From positions 27,299,317 to 27,363,316 of the forward strand of contig CM030719.1 of NCBI GenBank assembly GCA_017979445.1: a DNA stretch of 64,000 nucleotides, in the 5' to 3' direction. Shown piece after piece: positions 44,885 to 57,599 of the stretch (the first letter of the stretch is position 1; the number at the start of each line of letters is the position of its first letter). The stretch comes from Akebia trifoliata. Lineage: Eukaryota > Streptophyta > Magnoliopsida > Ranunculales > Lardizabalaceae. A model generated the notes under the pieces. The model was not told where the DNA came from. It made no database searches and saw only the letters and a list, made by a program, of their open reading frames with translations. Made by a program: the position numbers and the translations under genes.

Positions 44885-46550
44885 AATAAAGGTTAATCCG
44901 AATAGATCCAAGACCTATCCAATATGCGTTTCACACTTCAAGTAGAAATTAGGTGCATAAAGTCTTCAAAAATGATATTAGAGCTAAATCAATTTATGGT
45001 TGAGGATCTATACTGAGAAAAGAAGATAAATTGCAAGGCCAAAAACACATCCCAATCAATCGAAAATTAAATAAAGTTCATTTTTTTTTTCAAATGGTGC
45101 ATTTGACTTAGTAAGACCTCGCAAGTCCAGAACCCACATGAAGATCATATTGGACGAAACAATCTTATAAAAGAATTTACAAATGATAATTAAAATAGAA
45201 AATAGAACTCACTATACAGTTGGATTGTTCAACATTATGTTCATTTGGGCCCCACCGACAACATTATGTCGCTCAAGAAAGTTTTGGTTTTTTTTCAAGA
45301 GCCAACTCTATAAAGCACTCATACACACACTCAAGAACCATGAGCTTGTTCGCGGTACAGTTCGCTCGCTCTAGGTTCGTCAAATCCAGCAATCTAAAAC
45401 AAATTCCATTTTACTTTTAACTTTTCTACATCCTCCTCCACGTGTTCATAATATTTGAAATATCCCCTTAAAATTTCAAATTGATGGTATGACCCTTAGA
45501 CCTTGGTCTTTATTAATTTACTAATTGAAGAGGACTAAATTCCGTCATCTTCAACATATATAAATAAAATAAGGTTGATCTTTTCCCCCCAAAATCTATT
45601 ATATTCAATCTGTTTTTTACCTACTCATCACTTCAACCTTCAAATGCCTTCATCTCTGTCTACCCCTACGAAGTTCTCTAGTGGCAAACCAGAATTCGAA
45701 CCGAGCGAACCCACGAATTATTATCAGAAGGTATAAGATGAATTGTCTTGACCTCTCCCTTATTCAAGATCTCTTAATGCACTCTCCCTCCGACAATGGA
45801 GCTTTCTTCCTAGATGGCTCTGGTAATCCATCACTAATTTATCTTAGAAGAGAACTAGGGATTTGGACCATCCATGACATACTTGTATGAAACTCTGACA
45901 CGCATACCTGTATCAATGTAACAAATGGTTGTGTACCTTTCACGATGAGAGTTAGTAGATTTATAAGATAAATTTGCTCCTTTTAGATTCTTTCATTACT
46001 TTTCCCTACGTATTATGCAGGTATATTGTTTATTAGGAAAATTTCATATGTCCATTTTTAAGAGGAAATGCTGCCGAAATTTCTATAAAATTATAATTTT
46101 TTTTTTTTAGAATTATAAATTTTTTAAAATTAAATAAATTATTTTTATAAATTTTTTATATTTATATATATTTAATATAATTATATATTTATAAAGGTAT
46201 TCTGATAATTTTTTATGCATTTTGGGTGCACTATCAACCTTAAGGGTATTCTGAACATTTTACCCTAATACAACAGATTTCAAAAGCTGTATCAAACAAT
46301 AATTACCAGATTCTGGTAAACAGCACAGCATTTTTACAAAGCTCTATCAAACAAACTTTTTAATGTTTCAACTTCTGATAGCAGATTCAAGCAGCTGAAT
46401 CAAACGGGGCCCTAATTTCATAAATGATCCTCATAATTGATAAACCCTTCCCCTTAGAGCAATTTTACAAACCCTAATATATCATAACAAGAATAGTAGA
46501 AGATTGCATAAAAAAAAATTCCCAATTGGAAAAATAGAAAATAAAAACTC
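44885..46550. other. Intergenic; weak coding hints near 45.6 kb
   Basis: 45644-45890 has two overlapping short frames (31 and 69 codons) with fairly even codon use, separated by a GTATAAG donor-like site. No family is recognised and I do not call a gene. The rest is AT-rich. Confidence 0.4.
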
Positions 46551-46558
46551 ACAACGAT

Positions 46559-47005
46559 TCATTCTTTTGCGCTTGTAGGACCCACAAGAACTCCCTGAGC
46601 AGAACCTTCCTTTCTACCAGCGTCTTCCTTCACTTCGTTATCAGATTTTCTTATCCTGATTTTGTACTTCGCCTCAAACTCAGCTAACTCCTTTTTCTTC
46701 TTTTCTAATCCTTCATTGAGCCGAGAAATCACTTCTTCCAAACCCTCTTTGTTACGGTGGACAGCCGGAAGGACTTCCTTGATGGTTCTCTCCACTAAAA
46801 CACCTCCTATCATCCGGTAACAACGCCTGGATGGATTGAGAGGCTGAATTGCTCCAATCACCAATGAGTGCTCGCTCACTTCCATTTCTAGTTCCATAAT
46901 TTTCGAGTGAAATTGGCTGATTTCAGATCTCATGGTACCATATAAGTTGGCGATTGCTTGCTCGTTCATTGGTTCCTTGTTATCACCTTCAGCTTTATTG
47001 CTCAT
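46559..47005 (-). CDS. PFD2: Prefoldin subunit 2
   Basis: A 148-residue beta-type prefoldin subunit. Two coiled-coil helices (about 12-50 and 82-118) flank the beta-hairpin region containing the family signature RCYRMIGGVLVERTIKEVLP (61-80). The C-terminal tail is charged and ends QGVLVGPTSAKE. Prefoldin is a hexameric co-chaperone that hands nascent actin and tubulin to the CCT chaperonin; plant prefoldins also act in the nucleus. The frame is open 17 codons further upstream, but a strong 3' splice site (ttgttgtttag) lies 4 bases before the 47005 ATG, so that ATG is the start and the upstream frame is intronic. The coding region has no intron. A probable non-coding exon ends at 49222. Confidence 0.93.
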   Translation of the reverse strand: MSNKAEGDNKEPMNEQAIANLYGTMRSEISQFHSKIMELEMEVSEHSLVIGAIQPLNPSRRCYRMIGGVLVERTIKEVLPAVHRNKEGLEEVISRLNEGLEKKKKELAEFEAKYKIRIRKSDNEVKEDAGRKEGSAQGVLVGPTSAKE

Positions 47006-47267
47006 GATTCTAAACAACAAAAAAGAAGAAAGAGAATTGAAGTAAAGATATGACAAAAGAGAGATCTCAAAGAATTTTCAATAATTGAAAGTTGATAATC
47101 CTAAGTTCGTGAAGGTCTAGAGCATTATTATAGAAACAAAAAAAAAAAAAAGGTATCTAGAGTCGAGTCTTACGCGTGGAAACCAAATATCATACACTTA
47201 AATCTTCACAATTCAACAGTCCAACTTTGGAGATCATATAAACTAACTTGATAGGATTGTCAATTAT

Positions 47268-47650
47268 TTGAGTGCCACACATTTCAACGTAAACAGAAGC
47301 AATATGAGTATGAGGGATCTCCTTGTGCTTCGTAATTATTATAATTGGCCAAAAAGTCTTGCCATGACTTCTAAGTTGTTATGGTGTGTGGAGCCAGATG
47401 GTACTGGTCAGCAAGGAGTACTGTTAATCAAGCCACGCATCCCACTGGTGAAGCTGGTATTATGTAAAACCCTAGTTAGGTTTTCCTGGGGGTATATATA
47501 TCTATTTTTGGTGGAAATGGTGTAATCTGTAATTGCGGATATTCTCTTTATAGTGGAATCGGTGTTATTCGTGGCGTACCTCAATATTGAGGGAACCATG
47601 TAAAAATGTTCGTGCTTTGTGTGTATCAGCATCTTGTTTTACTCTTCTTT
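47268..47650 (+). mobile_element. LTR-like retrotransposon remnant
   Basis: Words such as aaaccctagttaggttttcc, a TATA-like ggtatatatatcta, then gcgtacctcaatattgaggg and aaccatgtaaaaatgttcgt followed by a T-rich end resemble the R-U5 part of Copia-type LTRs. Borders and coding parts are absent. Confidence 0.4.
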
Positions 47651-47899
47651 ATTTGTCGTTCTTGGATCGATTTCTCTACATAAGTACTGTTAATTGTGTC
47701 CTATTTCCCCTGACCCCAAATTTTTGTGATAAGGCTTTCATGATGATAATGATGTGTCCTATTTCTCTAACCAAGGTAACTAGCATAAGATAGCATTTGT
47801 TCTTCCAAAGACAAAAAGGTTCAAGCCATGGATACCCATTTCCCGACTATACAAATGATGACACCTGCCTGAAGTTTTTTTTTAAAATTTATTTACAGG

Positions 47900-48855
47900 G
47901 ATACCAGTTTTTTTAAAGAAAGAAAAAAATGGTATAAGCGGCTGATAGTAAGTCAAGGAGACCTACCCAGAAAACCAAAACACGAACAAAGTCAAAAATG
48001 CAAACACCACTCCCAGAGATGCTAAAAACAGAACCCCTCATGAAACTTGGACCACATGGACATGCTTGCTTAAATACAAGCCTAAAGTTGAAAAATACTT
48101 TATATGACATATTCATATACAGCTGCCTTATGAATATAATAGGAAAAAAATCGCAATGTAGAAAGTTACATCGATTAAAATGCCAATTGATACGAACCCA
48201 ATTTGGCAAACGATGTTTGGTTCACCCTTTGCAGAGCTACACATCTAGGTTGGTGATATCTAGCCAGAAGATTTGGGCATTTTTTTTCACCGTCAGTTTT
48301 ATGGACACAATCACGAAAAATAATCGAATCAAACACCCAGGAAAAATATTGAGGGACGCATATCATATTCGCCTCATTATCCAGGAAGAAAGCCACCCCA
48401 CCCCCCATATTAAAAAAATGAAGAAAAAGATCAAAAAGCATGATGGAGAGCATTTTGGTCGTCCGCATGTCCCTAAATTCAAAGAAAACTTGAAAATGGA
48501 TATTAAGCGAGGATGATAAATTCCATAAAATCTCTCTACTTCTTGTTGGTTAATACCAGTAATCAAGCTTTCCCCGCCCTGGGAACTTCATTTGGGGAGC
48601 ATTAAAAAAAATTCCTTTATTTTGGGTTAACATCGCTCGACAAAATCCTTAACATTGATCATCCAATCTCAAGAAGGGAAACTTTCATTAACTATAGCGT
48701 CCCATGTAAGAAAAATGCGAAAAACATTAGGCACATTCTCATTCATTGTTCCAATCCATATAGCTTCATTTTTATTTTATTTTTGGGCTTATCCATTTTT
48801 TTTTCTACTTATGAATAAAATCTTATTTATCAACCCAAAAAAAAAAAAAGTATCA
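47900..48855 (+). other. Unassigned DNA ending in poly-A
   Basis: A 172-codon plus-strand frame (47998-48516) matches nothing I know. The block ends tgaataaaatcttatttatc and an A run at about 48836-48849, as a LINE 3' end would. No reverse transcriptase motif is seen. Confidence 0.35.
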
Positions 48856-49221
48856 ATTGAACCATCAATTGGATTCCTTAGGTGGAAATGAAGTCAATAT
48901 GATCACAACAAGCATAAAAAAAAAGTCAACAGAATTCATGATCATGATCATCTAATCAGGTAGGGTTTTGGAAAATGAGATTTGATGCCGTTAGGATTCA
49001 ACAAATCATTCAGAAATTTAATGGTTTCTTAGCAGAATAGAAAACAGAAGAAATATATGTAATTATCAACAACAACAAATTTGTGGAATTAAATGAGATA
49101 CTGTGATGGATAAAACCCTCAAGAAATAAAAACTATTATTAGTAACATATGTGAAGATGAGACAATTTCGAACCCTAAATACCGTATTTGAAAAACCCTA
49201 AAAGACGAAAGACTGACTAAC

Positions 49222-49325
49222 CTTCGGAACGATGTGTGTAGGAGTACTGTAGGTCGACTTAGGAGAGAAGCTTCGCGGGAGTAAAGCTTTGAAGGGTGTA
49301 GACTGTTGTTGAGTGTAGAAGAGTA
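49222..49325 (-). other. Probable 5'-UTR exon of PFD2
   Basis: GC-richer stretch (tcgacttaggagagaagctt, gcgggagtaaagctttgaag) ending at a good donor site. No open frame. Its upstream limit (transcription start) is not fixed. Confidence 0.45.
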
Positions 49326-49329
49326 ATCT

Positions 49330-50626
49330 GTGCTGTAAATTTATTGGAGAAATTACTAAAACAGGTGCGTATTTTATTAAAATTACTAAAAAAGCCTTTT
49401 TTTTTTTAAAATATATTTAGGATAGCAATTTTGTGAGAGGTTGAACGAATGGAGATTAGGTTTTAAAATTTTTTTTCCTTTCAAATAATCTTATTTTTTG
49501 AAATTTGTTTTACTTTAATATTAAGAAAAATAGAAAACTTATGTTAAAACCTCAAAACGATGATTTTGAATCGAAGAACTAGAAGATTTTGACAATTTTG
49601 TTACGTAGGCGTAGATTGAATTTGTTTTAGAACAATCAATAGGTACCTACCAAATATTACTAAACAAATTCGGTATGTATCTATTGAACATTACAAAACC
49701 AATTCGGTAAGAACCTACCGAATAGAAAATTTTCATATAAGACCACAACTCAATTGTAAATATTAAGACAAAAAAAAAAGTAAGATCAAAACTTAAAATT
49801 CTCATTGAACTAGATGCAATGAAGGCGAAGAATAAAAGAGAGAGAGAGAGAGAGAGAAGCTAAAGAAGAAAAAGAAAAATGATTCGATATTTTTACGTAA
49901 ATAAAATAAACAATTTAGGTTAAAGTACATTTAATAAGTGTGTGTAGATAGTTATTTTAAAGATAAGGTGGGTATCGTAAGAAAATAGGTGAAATGAGTC
50001 ATTTTGATATGTCCAGATAGCTGTCCTCTTAGAATAAATACCAATGATCTAACTGTTAAAAATCAAACTATATTTGACTTTAAAATAATTGTTCGTGTTT
50101 TAATTTTTATCAGTGAGAACATCACTTTAAAATTAAAATAAATACATGTGATCTCGATATCTTATGTTCATGCATGTTTTGGGAATTAAAATGAATAATA
50201 TATTGAAATAAGAATTTTAAGAAAAATTGAGCATGTTTTTGGAATTTTCTCTTAATAAAAATTATGTGAATGCCATCACTTTTATTCTCTGGCCAAATTC
50301 ATCTACATATCAGCTATTTTCAACTTCTTAGTTAATAATTTTTACTCTCATAATCAACCTTAAGATTCTATATATCAACTCTAACTTTCCAACCTCAAAG
50401 AAAGATATGATTTTTTGACAGAAAAATCAAGGGTTCTAAGAAGTTAAAGCAAGTTTGAAAATGACGGATTAAAGATAAGATTAATTAAATTATAAGAAGA
50501 TGATGGCCTAATTCATTATTTTCCATTTGAATCCAAGATAAGAATTGAGCTATCCTCGTAACCAACTAAATTAAACAAGAAAGTTCTCTCACAAGCTAGC
50601 TAAGAAGTCTGTATGTGCCTACTTTA
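49330..50626. other. Intergenic
   Basis: Contains a (GA)n run at 49831-49858 and 'cggtatgtatctattga' words around 49640-49730 similar to those at 33.5 kb. No gene. Confidence 0.5.
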
Positions 50627-50641
50627 ATACTTGATTCTATA

Positions 50642-50930
50642 GACCTCGAGGGGTTGGCTTAATGGCAATTTCCGACCAATAAAATGTTAATGCCCGTATG
50701 TCATGAGTTCGAAACCCAATATAAAAATTAATTTCTCAGGGGTGACCAACGAGAGCGTACCCTCACTTACCTAGTGTGTGTGATGTGCAGGCATTGTTTA
50801 TATCCCAAGACTAATCCTTAGACGAGACCATGGTCTAAGGACTAGGGAAAGCCCAAATATAGACCCAGTCCCCTGTCTACAAGGATATCGGGTTATTAAA
50901 AAACCAAAAAAAACAAAAACCAAAAAAAAA
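50642..50930 (+). mobile_element. Intact tRNA-derived SINE
   Basis: A 289-bp element with A box (tggcttaatgg, 50655-50665), B box (gagttcgaaacc, 50705-50716), a conserved body and an A-rich tail. It is flanked by a perfect 15-bp duplication ATACTTGATTCTATA (50627-50641 and 50931-50945). The best-preserved member of the family in this window, so probably the youngest. Confidence 0.92.
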
Positions 50931-50949
50931 ATACTTGATTCTATACACG

Positions 50950-52005
50950 AATGTTGACATCCCCAAGGCTTTTCTCAAAATAAGTTGGAGTCCGAGTCAA
51001 ATTGCCTCAAGGTGAACTCATTTTCATTCAAGAAATTTGAAATCTTTTGTGATCAATTCGGTTGCAATAATAGCCACCCCAAAGTAGCTATACCTAAACC
51101 TTATTTCTACTCCCTTTTGTCAATATAGATAACATTTTGGATGATTCAAGTGCACATTGAGTCATTTTCAACATTGAAGAACAACATGACCAAAAATCAA
51201 TACATCCCAACATTATTTATTATATTAAAAATCTTTCAAAAATTAACAATATAATTAATAATCCAACTTCTTCAAAATCAAGACAAGTTTTAATCAATTA
51301 AAGCATCTGAGAATGGATTGTGATTTTGTAAGGATGATCATTAAGACATGAAAAATTCATTGTACGATGGAGTAAAAACATAGGGTATCCCTATATTCAC
51401 AGCTTGTGAATCACTCATAGAATTTTAATCAATTATGACATTCTTAACCTCCTTATTTATATAGTTCATAATGTTATATCAAAGTTGGTGGACCCTCATT
51501 TCAGCCCACCATGCCTGCAAGTTGGATGAATATGTTCTCCAATTGGCTGAATCAATTTTAAAAATATAAGATTTTCCAAGCACCATACAATGTCATCTAC
51601 CAGAAGTACCAAAGGATTCATCAAATAGGTTGTCCATCTTTCAAATCCCCATAATAATTGGATAACCAGAACAACCTCGAATGCATCACAAATTCTTTCT
51701 AACAAGACTATTAACCATTGGATTGTGAAACTGAAAGCCAATAACACCATTATCATCAAAACCATACAATGAAACTTTTGTTTAATCAAGCATCCTTCAG
51801 AAACCTTTTATTAGATCAAATATTACGGAACTGAGAACATCATTTGGAATTTGGAGTCCAACGTTGCACATTACTGCCCTTCAGTCATAAAAACATTGGA
51901 TAGGCTTGAAAAACCACATCATTCAGCTAAAGTTCTATCTGGAGACACCAAAAACCAAAATAACAAACATGAAACCTTGTCTAAATGCGCTCGGAAACCA
52001 ACATT
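50950..52005. other. Downstream of OASTL, nothing firm
   Basis: The minus-strand frame 51496-51789 (97 codons, hydrophobic) has no recognised domain. 51790-52005 is probably OASTL 3'-UTR. Confidence 0.4.
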
Positions 52006-55000
52006 TCAAGGCTCGAAAACCATGTTCTCTGCCTCCCGCTTCACAGACTCAAACAACACGGAGGACAAATAACGCTCTCCAAAGCTGGGGAAGACAACCT
52101 GCATATGAAGTTAAAAAAAGAAAATGATAGGTTAACAAAGTAAAAACAATGCTGAAAACAGTATAAATAACTGAAAAGATAGATGTGCAGGTTTGAGCAT
52201 TGTCCCTCTATTTGATGGTGACAACAAAGGGATGAAACCCAGTCGACCATATTGGATAACCTTAACCATCCAATATAAGCTTTCTGGAACATTTCCATTT
52301 TTATTTTATTTTTCTTCTTAAAAATATGCAAATTTGGATGATTAGAAGCATAAGATTGAGTCAACTATTGTGAACCCACTAATATATGGGTTATGAACTC
52401 TAATTAATAAGAGAAAAACGCCAATTTATTCGGCAATGTGGAACACATGTATATATTAAAAACCAAGGAGGAGGTCAAACTTACAACGATGAGTTTTCCT
52501 TTATTTTCTGGCCTCTTTGCGATCTTAATTGCAGCAGCGGCAGCAGCACCAGATGATATTCCAACCTATATAAAATGTTCCTTCTATTGTCAGAAATTGA
52601 AGAAAAAAGTTTACAGCCATTGAGATCTAAATACAAACAAAAAAATCAAAATAACGATTCTCTGTGATGGCATGGTGTTTTTGAGAACACAAGAACGTGT
52701 CCACTAACATATTGTCAATAAGATTGATAACTTACCAGCAACCCTTCTTTCAGCGCAAGAAGCTTTGCCGTTTCAATTGCTTCATCACTTGATATCTGGG
52801 AAGTAGACCAACAGAAAATAACATTTAAAATGAGACAGTATTAAATAGAAGATGGCTATGTCTGCATAGATACATACTGAGTATAGACTTACAGATTTGA
52901 CAGAAACTATAAAAATTAATGCTTGAAAATGAAGAACCGTTACTTTGTATGCGATAACACAAACCAATTGTTTGTAGACTCTTTGAGTTTCATTCTACTA
53001 TACTATCATAAACATATTTGATTATTGGAAGAATTATGAAATTGCTTATATCCACTTTGATTTGAGATTATACAACCTGTATTATTATATTATTAACATG
53101 AACATTTACTGCTTAAGAAAATAAAGATTCAGATTATTGTTTCTTAAGGAGTGAATCTCTAACAAAGGGTCTTTAAAACTTACTTGAATAACTTCATCAA
53201 CGAGATTGACTTCCAAAACACCAGGAATAAAACCAGCACCAATTCCCTGGATCTTATGTGGACCTAAAACATTTACAAGTATGCAATGTGCCATGTCAGC
53301 AAACATTCAGGCATGAAAATACATATAGACCCACAACATTCAACATAATTAAACCCTAGCCTTTAACAGGCAACCACCTAACATTTAGTCATAACAAAGC
53401 CACCCAGGTTGCCAAAAAAATAATACTAGCTTGTTGAGATTAAGCTCCACATAAGAAAACATGAGCATAAAACAGATTAAGACAGACCCAAGGAACAAAG
53501 GGTCCTGTTGAAAGTAAAGACTCAACAATGCATCAAGGCATTTAGATTGAACATAACTCACCAGGTTTTCCTCCTGACAAAACTGCACTTTCAACTGGTT
53601 CCACACCATACAGCTAAAAGAAGCCCAGAAAACACCCCCACAAAACACAAAAGAGTAAGACACAGCTTTTACAGTAAAAGAAAATTGACAGAAAAAAAAA
53701 GCATTATTATAAGATCAAGTTAACCTTAAGATCAGAGTTCTTTTCTTTAAGGAATTTCCCTGCACCCGTAATTGTGCCACCTGTCCCAATCCCGGAAACA
53801 AAGGCATCAACTTTCCCACCAGATCCTTTCCAGATCTCCGGTCCTGTGGTCTCATAATGAATCTACACAAACAATACCAAAATGATGCGTAAACTTTCGA
53901 ACCAACTGGTTGTATTTGTACAAGATATTAATTCAATGATACCTTTGGGTTGGCAGGATTTTCAAATTGTTGAAGAATATAAGCATCGGGTGTCTTTGCC
54001 AATATCTCCTCGGCCTTTTGAACAGCCCCTTTCATGCCCCTAGCTGGATCTGTGAGGACCAACTCAGCCCCAAAGCCTCGGAGAATGATTCTTCTCTCTA
54101 GACTCATTGAAGCTGGCATGGTAATGACTAGCTTGTAACCCTTGGCCGCAGCCATGAAGGCTAACCCAATGCCGGTGTTGCCACTAGTAGGCTCAATGAG
54201 GACACTCTTCAGCAATCATTATCAGAACATAATAGAAATCAAGGGAAATTTGTCAGATAAAAAGCTCCAATAAATGATAGTGATTTCTAATTGCTTTTTT
54301 AGAGATCATGGTGATGGAGGTATGCTAATATTCTTAGAATTGTCTAGATAAATTAGCATAGCCACTGTATGCTGTGATGAGATTGATTTTTCTTTGAAAA
54401 TTTTCCTCTTTTTTTAATAAAATAAGTGAGGAATATAATTCAATCCTAAATAGACAAACCTACATTACATCTTACAGCTACAACATGCATACATGTATCA
54501 TGTGGGGCACAATGTACATACATGCCATCTATTTAATAAACGCAACGGTGGGTCCCACTCCAGCTACAGTGAAGTGGGGTCATATTACCCCACTTTATTG
54601 CCTTTTCTCTTCACCCCGTTTAACTTTTTTGTCTTTCCTCCTACCCTCCTACCCTCCTCCCCTTCTTTTTCAATAATATCCCTCCAATTTTACTATCTTT
54701 CCTCTTTTACCCTTTTTTCAATAAAACCCCTCTAACTTTATCAACTTTCCTCTTTTACCCCTTTAACCCCAAGGAGGATGCCCAGGCCATAGGCATGGAC
54801 AAACTCCAGGATATATAAAATATTGGATTTGTCGTTTTGTTCAATGTTTGTGGTTCTTAATCTTTCACATTACAAGGAGATTCAATGAACTTGGCAACTT
54901 TTATGTATATTTCAGAAATCATATTGCTAGAAAGATCATATCCCACAGTGACCACCAACCCATCATTTTTTGGGGCGTGTGTGTGAGAATCTCATTCCCA

Positions 55001-55616
55001 TAAAGATTGTGTGATAAACCCACAACCACAAACCACTGACTTTTATACATATATAAAGAAAACTAACAAAAAGTCAAATTTGCCTACTGAGGCTCTTCAT
55101 ATTCATGAAAGTTGCAAAGATTCAACTAACCTTCCCTGGTGTGATAAGGCCCTTTTCCTCTGCATCCTTAATCATACTATATCCAATCCTACAAATAAAA
55201 ATATGTGACGATCAAGATTTGGTCTGAATTCCCATTAGTCTCAAATCAATAATGAACATGACAATAAGCTGACTAGAACGACAACTACCATAAATCAACA
55301 GTATCTAATTGAACAAAAAACCTTTAAAGCAATTTAACTATATACCTGTCTTTAACACTGGAGCAGGGCTCCATCATCTCTAGCTTTGCGGCGATTCGGG
55401 CTACACACCCATCCACAACATTGTTCAGATACACCAAGGGCGTGTTACCTATTAACTGTTCAAGCAGAAACATTAAAAGGGTGAATCTCAAAACAAAAAA
55501 CAAAAAAAAACAAAAATTAAAAAAATTAAAAAAAAAAACAAAACCAAAAAAAACTTTATACAGGGGAACCATACTTCTGTAACATCTTTTGCAATTGTTG
55601 CCTTCTCCTCCACCAT
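52006..55616 (-). CDS. OASTL: O-acetylserine (thiol)lyase / cysteine synthase, cytosolic type
   Basis: Ten coding exons on the minus strand: 55575-55616, 55346-55455, 55131-55188, 53943-54206, 53725-53862, 53562-53613, 53184-53263, 52736-52795, 52485-52565 and 52006-52098. All have GT-AG junctions and consistent phase, giving 325 residues. It makes L-cysteine from O-acetylserine and sulfide using PLP. PLP Lys is K49 in PCSSVKDR, the substrate loop is TSGNTG (77-82), the phosphate loop GIGTGGT (182-188), and the PLP-ring Ser lies in GISSGA (270-275). The sequence runs from [10 protein letters not shown] (16-25) to the [14 protein letters not shown] C-terminus, full length for the cytosolic form, with no transit peptide. 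The beta8-beta9 region (about residues 210-240), used in binding serine acetyltransferase, is present. The intron upstream of exon 4 has a weak pyrimidine tract. A TATA box and 5'-UTR intron lie upstream. Confidence 0.95.
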
Positions 55617-55630
55617 TTTAATTCAGATTA

Positions 55631-56029
55631 CTGCAAACAGATTAATTGGAGATTTTATCTTAATTCAGCAGCATTGGATACAAACCAAAGAACAAAAACA
55701 AAAGATTTCATCAAAACACTAAACACATCAATCAACCTAAAATGAAAAACCCAATTCAGAAAACAAAATACAGATGAAAACAACACCAAACATACTAATT
55801 AGTAGAACAGCTTATCAAAATTCTCCCAAAATCAAATAGAAAATCACTAATAAACTTCTCAAAATCTCTCTTTTCTTAAAGCTTCCCAAAAGATAATAAT
55901 TTCTCCAAAACCTAAATCTACATAAATCTTGGGAAAAAAAATAAAATCTAAAAAAAATACATAAATTTAATAGAAGAAATCAAATAAAAAAATATTAAAA
56001 AAATGGAGATTTCAAGGTTCAAGCCTCAC
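55631..56029 (-). other. 5'-UTR intron of OASTL
   Basis: Donor TTTGG|GTGAGG at 56030/56029 and acceptor CTGTTTGCAG ending at 55631, 15 bases before the ATG at 55616. A leader intron is common in plant OASTL genes. Very AT-rich, as expected of plant introns. Confidence 0.65.
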
Positions 56030-56086
56030 CCAAAGAATCGTTTTCTCCGCGAAGCAAAATGAAAGACGTCAGATTTAGAAATTTAT

Positions 56087-56093
56087 AGAAAAA
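56087..56093 (-). promoter_or_regulatory. TATA box of OASTL
   Basis: CTATAAATT on the minus strand, about 30 bp upstream of the GC-rich leader exon (56030 to about 56060). Confidence 0.55.
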
Positions 56094-56099
56094 TTCCTC

Positions 56100-56304
56100 G
56101 GCCGGCTTGGAATATTAATTAATAATTATGACAAGAAATATTTATTAGTTTTACAAGGAAAAAAATATATATTTTATACTGCGAGGAGGATTATCAGCAT
56201 CGTCTCGACTTCCGCATCGCTGGCATCGCTCGAATCCTCACTTTTACAATCGTGAATCTCGAGAATATCCAACAGTTCCCACTCAAGAAAATGATTAATT
56301 ATAA
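56100..56304. other. OASTL upstream region
   Basis: Contains a short minus-strand stretch rich in Asp/Ser codons (around 56190-56250: SEDSSDASDAEVET), in a 64-codon frame of no known family. Confidence 0.35.
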
Positions 56305-56444
56305 GATAATGCTGAAGTAACATTAAAATGTACATAATGGGAGACATTGAGATCTCAATGAAAAGCATCTACAGTTCTTACACACATCCATGTTAGAAAT
56401 GTCCCACCACGATGTACATTTCAATCTTACTTTAGCACAACTCT
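56305..56444. mobile_element. Mutator-like MITE, type A
   Basis: A 140-bp element, left end gataatgctgaagtaac, right end (inverted) agagttgtgctaaagtaag, with a perfect 9-bp duplication TAATTATAA (56296-56304 and 56445-56453). Confidence 0.9.
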
Positions 56445-56459
56445 TAATTATAATAATGA

Positions 56460-57590
56460 TTCTCGTTGTGCTTTATTGTCTAATTCCATCGTCAAAATCA
56501 AACAGACACACTGAGATGAGAGTGACGACACAAATTTATTATCTGTATACAATTCCTAGGGATTCATTTCTTGGGGAATATCTAGGATATATTTCCAACT
56601 CGTCAATAGATTTGATAGAAGAGTCCAACTAGACTTACCAAGTGTGTAAGGATTTCACCCTCACTAAGGTGTCTTGGTGTGAAGACCATGTACGATGACA
56701 CCTAGAGTTAGGTGTAGCTTGCTTCGGAGTCGCTTGTGAACACCCATGTAATTCTATGTAAGGCTCACATATAAAGTCATATTAGTCTTGTGTCAAGGCA
56801 TATCTGTTAGTTTAATGGTATTTCTGTAATAAAAAGGTGAAGAGTATAACTAGCCTCTATTTTTTATGTTTCTTTTTGAAAACTTAGGAAAGACTTAGCG
56901 TACTCTTTGTAGGAAGGGTATTTAGTGTCTCAATCATTAGCCTACACCCACGTTGATTTCAAGCCCTCGTGCCAAGCTATGTGAAGTATCACGTGTCATA
57001 AATCACTAGTTACTTGTAACACACTTATTTGCTTTTATACGTGTTACTCCGTGTAATTTGCATACTGTATCAACAAAGATGTCTCCGGACTTTACCTCGT
57101 ATTGCCCCCGTTCTCTTGTATTGCTAACTACGTTTTGTGATGTGAGATAATTTTGATAGACTTGCTTGTGGATTAACACCCCAAGCACTGTACGACATCG
57201 CTTAAAAAGAACACGGTCGTGACACTTGAACTCAACTTGTAGCATCCAAAAACATGATGGGATTGTTCAAGATTACAGAGGACAAGATTCTAACAACTTT
57301 GAAAAAAAAGTTATTTTTCATTGTTAAATTTCAATTTTAAGTTTGAGAGTTGTGGGAAAGTTTGATCAATTTTCAAAACCATGGAACAAAATAAAAAAAA
57401 TTAAAAAAAATTTTACTTTCTGAGTTCTGAGTTTTTCGAAGAAACTTAAGAGTGTTGTGGTGTTGGATTGCCAATGTTTGGTAAATCTTCTTGAAAGTAA
57501 TTCTGTGACTTTTATGTTGAAAAAAAAATAAAAATTTGTAAAGACATGTTAGGTTAAAACACTAAAAAAGTAATTTAAGTAAGTGTATTA
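56460..57590. other. Intergenic, nothing recognised
   Basis: Moderately GC-richer 56600-57250 without a convincing frame. The repeat word agagtgttgtggtgttggattgcca at about 57448 links it to 37.6 and 58.2 kb. Confidence 0.45.
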
Positions 57591-57599
57591 TTAAAATTA

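Larger units (their letters stand above)
47010..49221 (-). other. Probable 5'-UTR intron of PFD2
   Basis: Donor AAG|GTTAGT at 49222/49221 and acceptor TTTGTTGTTTAG at 47011-47010 (minus strand) give a 2212-bp intron, inferred from sequence only. It contains an LTR-like fragment (47268-47650) and unassigned DNA (about 47900-48850) with a poly-A end, perhaps a retrotransposon remnant. Confidence 0.5.

Noticed and set aside
45644..45890. Possible two-exon small gene
   Set aside because: A donor-like site exists but no matching acceptor restores a longer frame, and no family similarity is seen.
47998..48516. 172-codon plus-strand frame in the PFD2 leader intron
   Set aside because: No motif recognised, poor codon structure and overlapping minus-strand frames; more likely repeat-derived.
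51496..51789. 97-codon hydrophobic minus-strand frame downstream of OASTL
   Set aside because: No domain recognised, AT-rich composition; lies beyond the OASTL stop.
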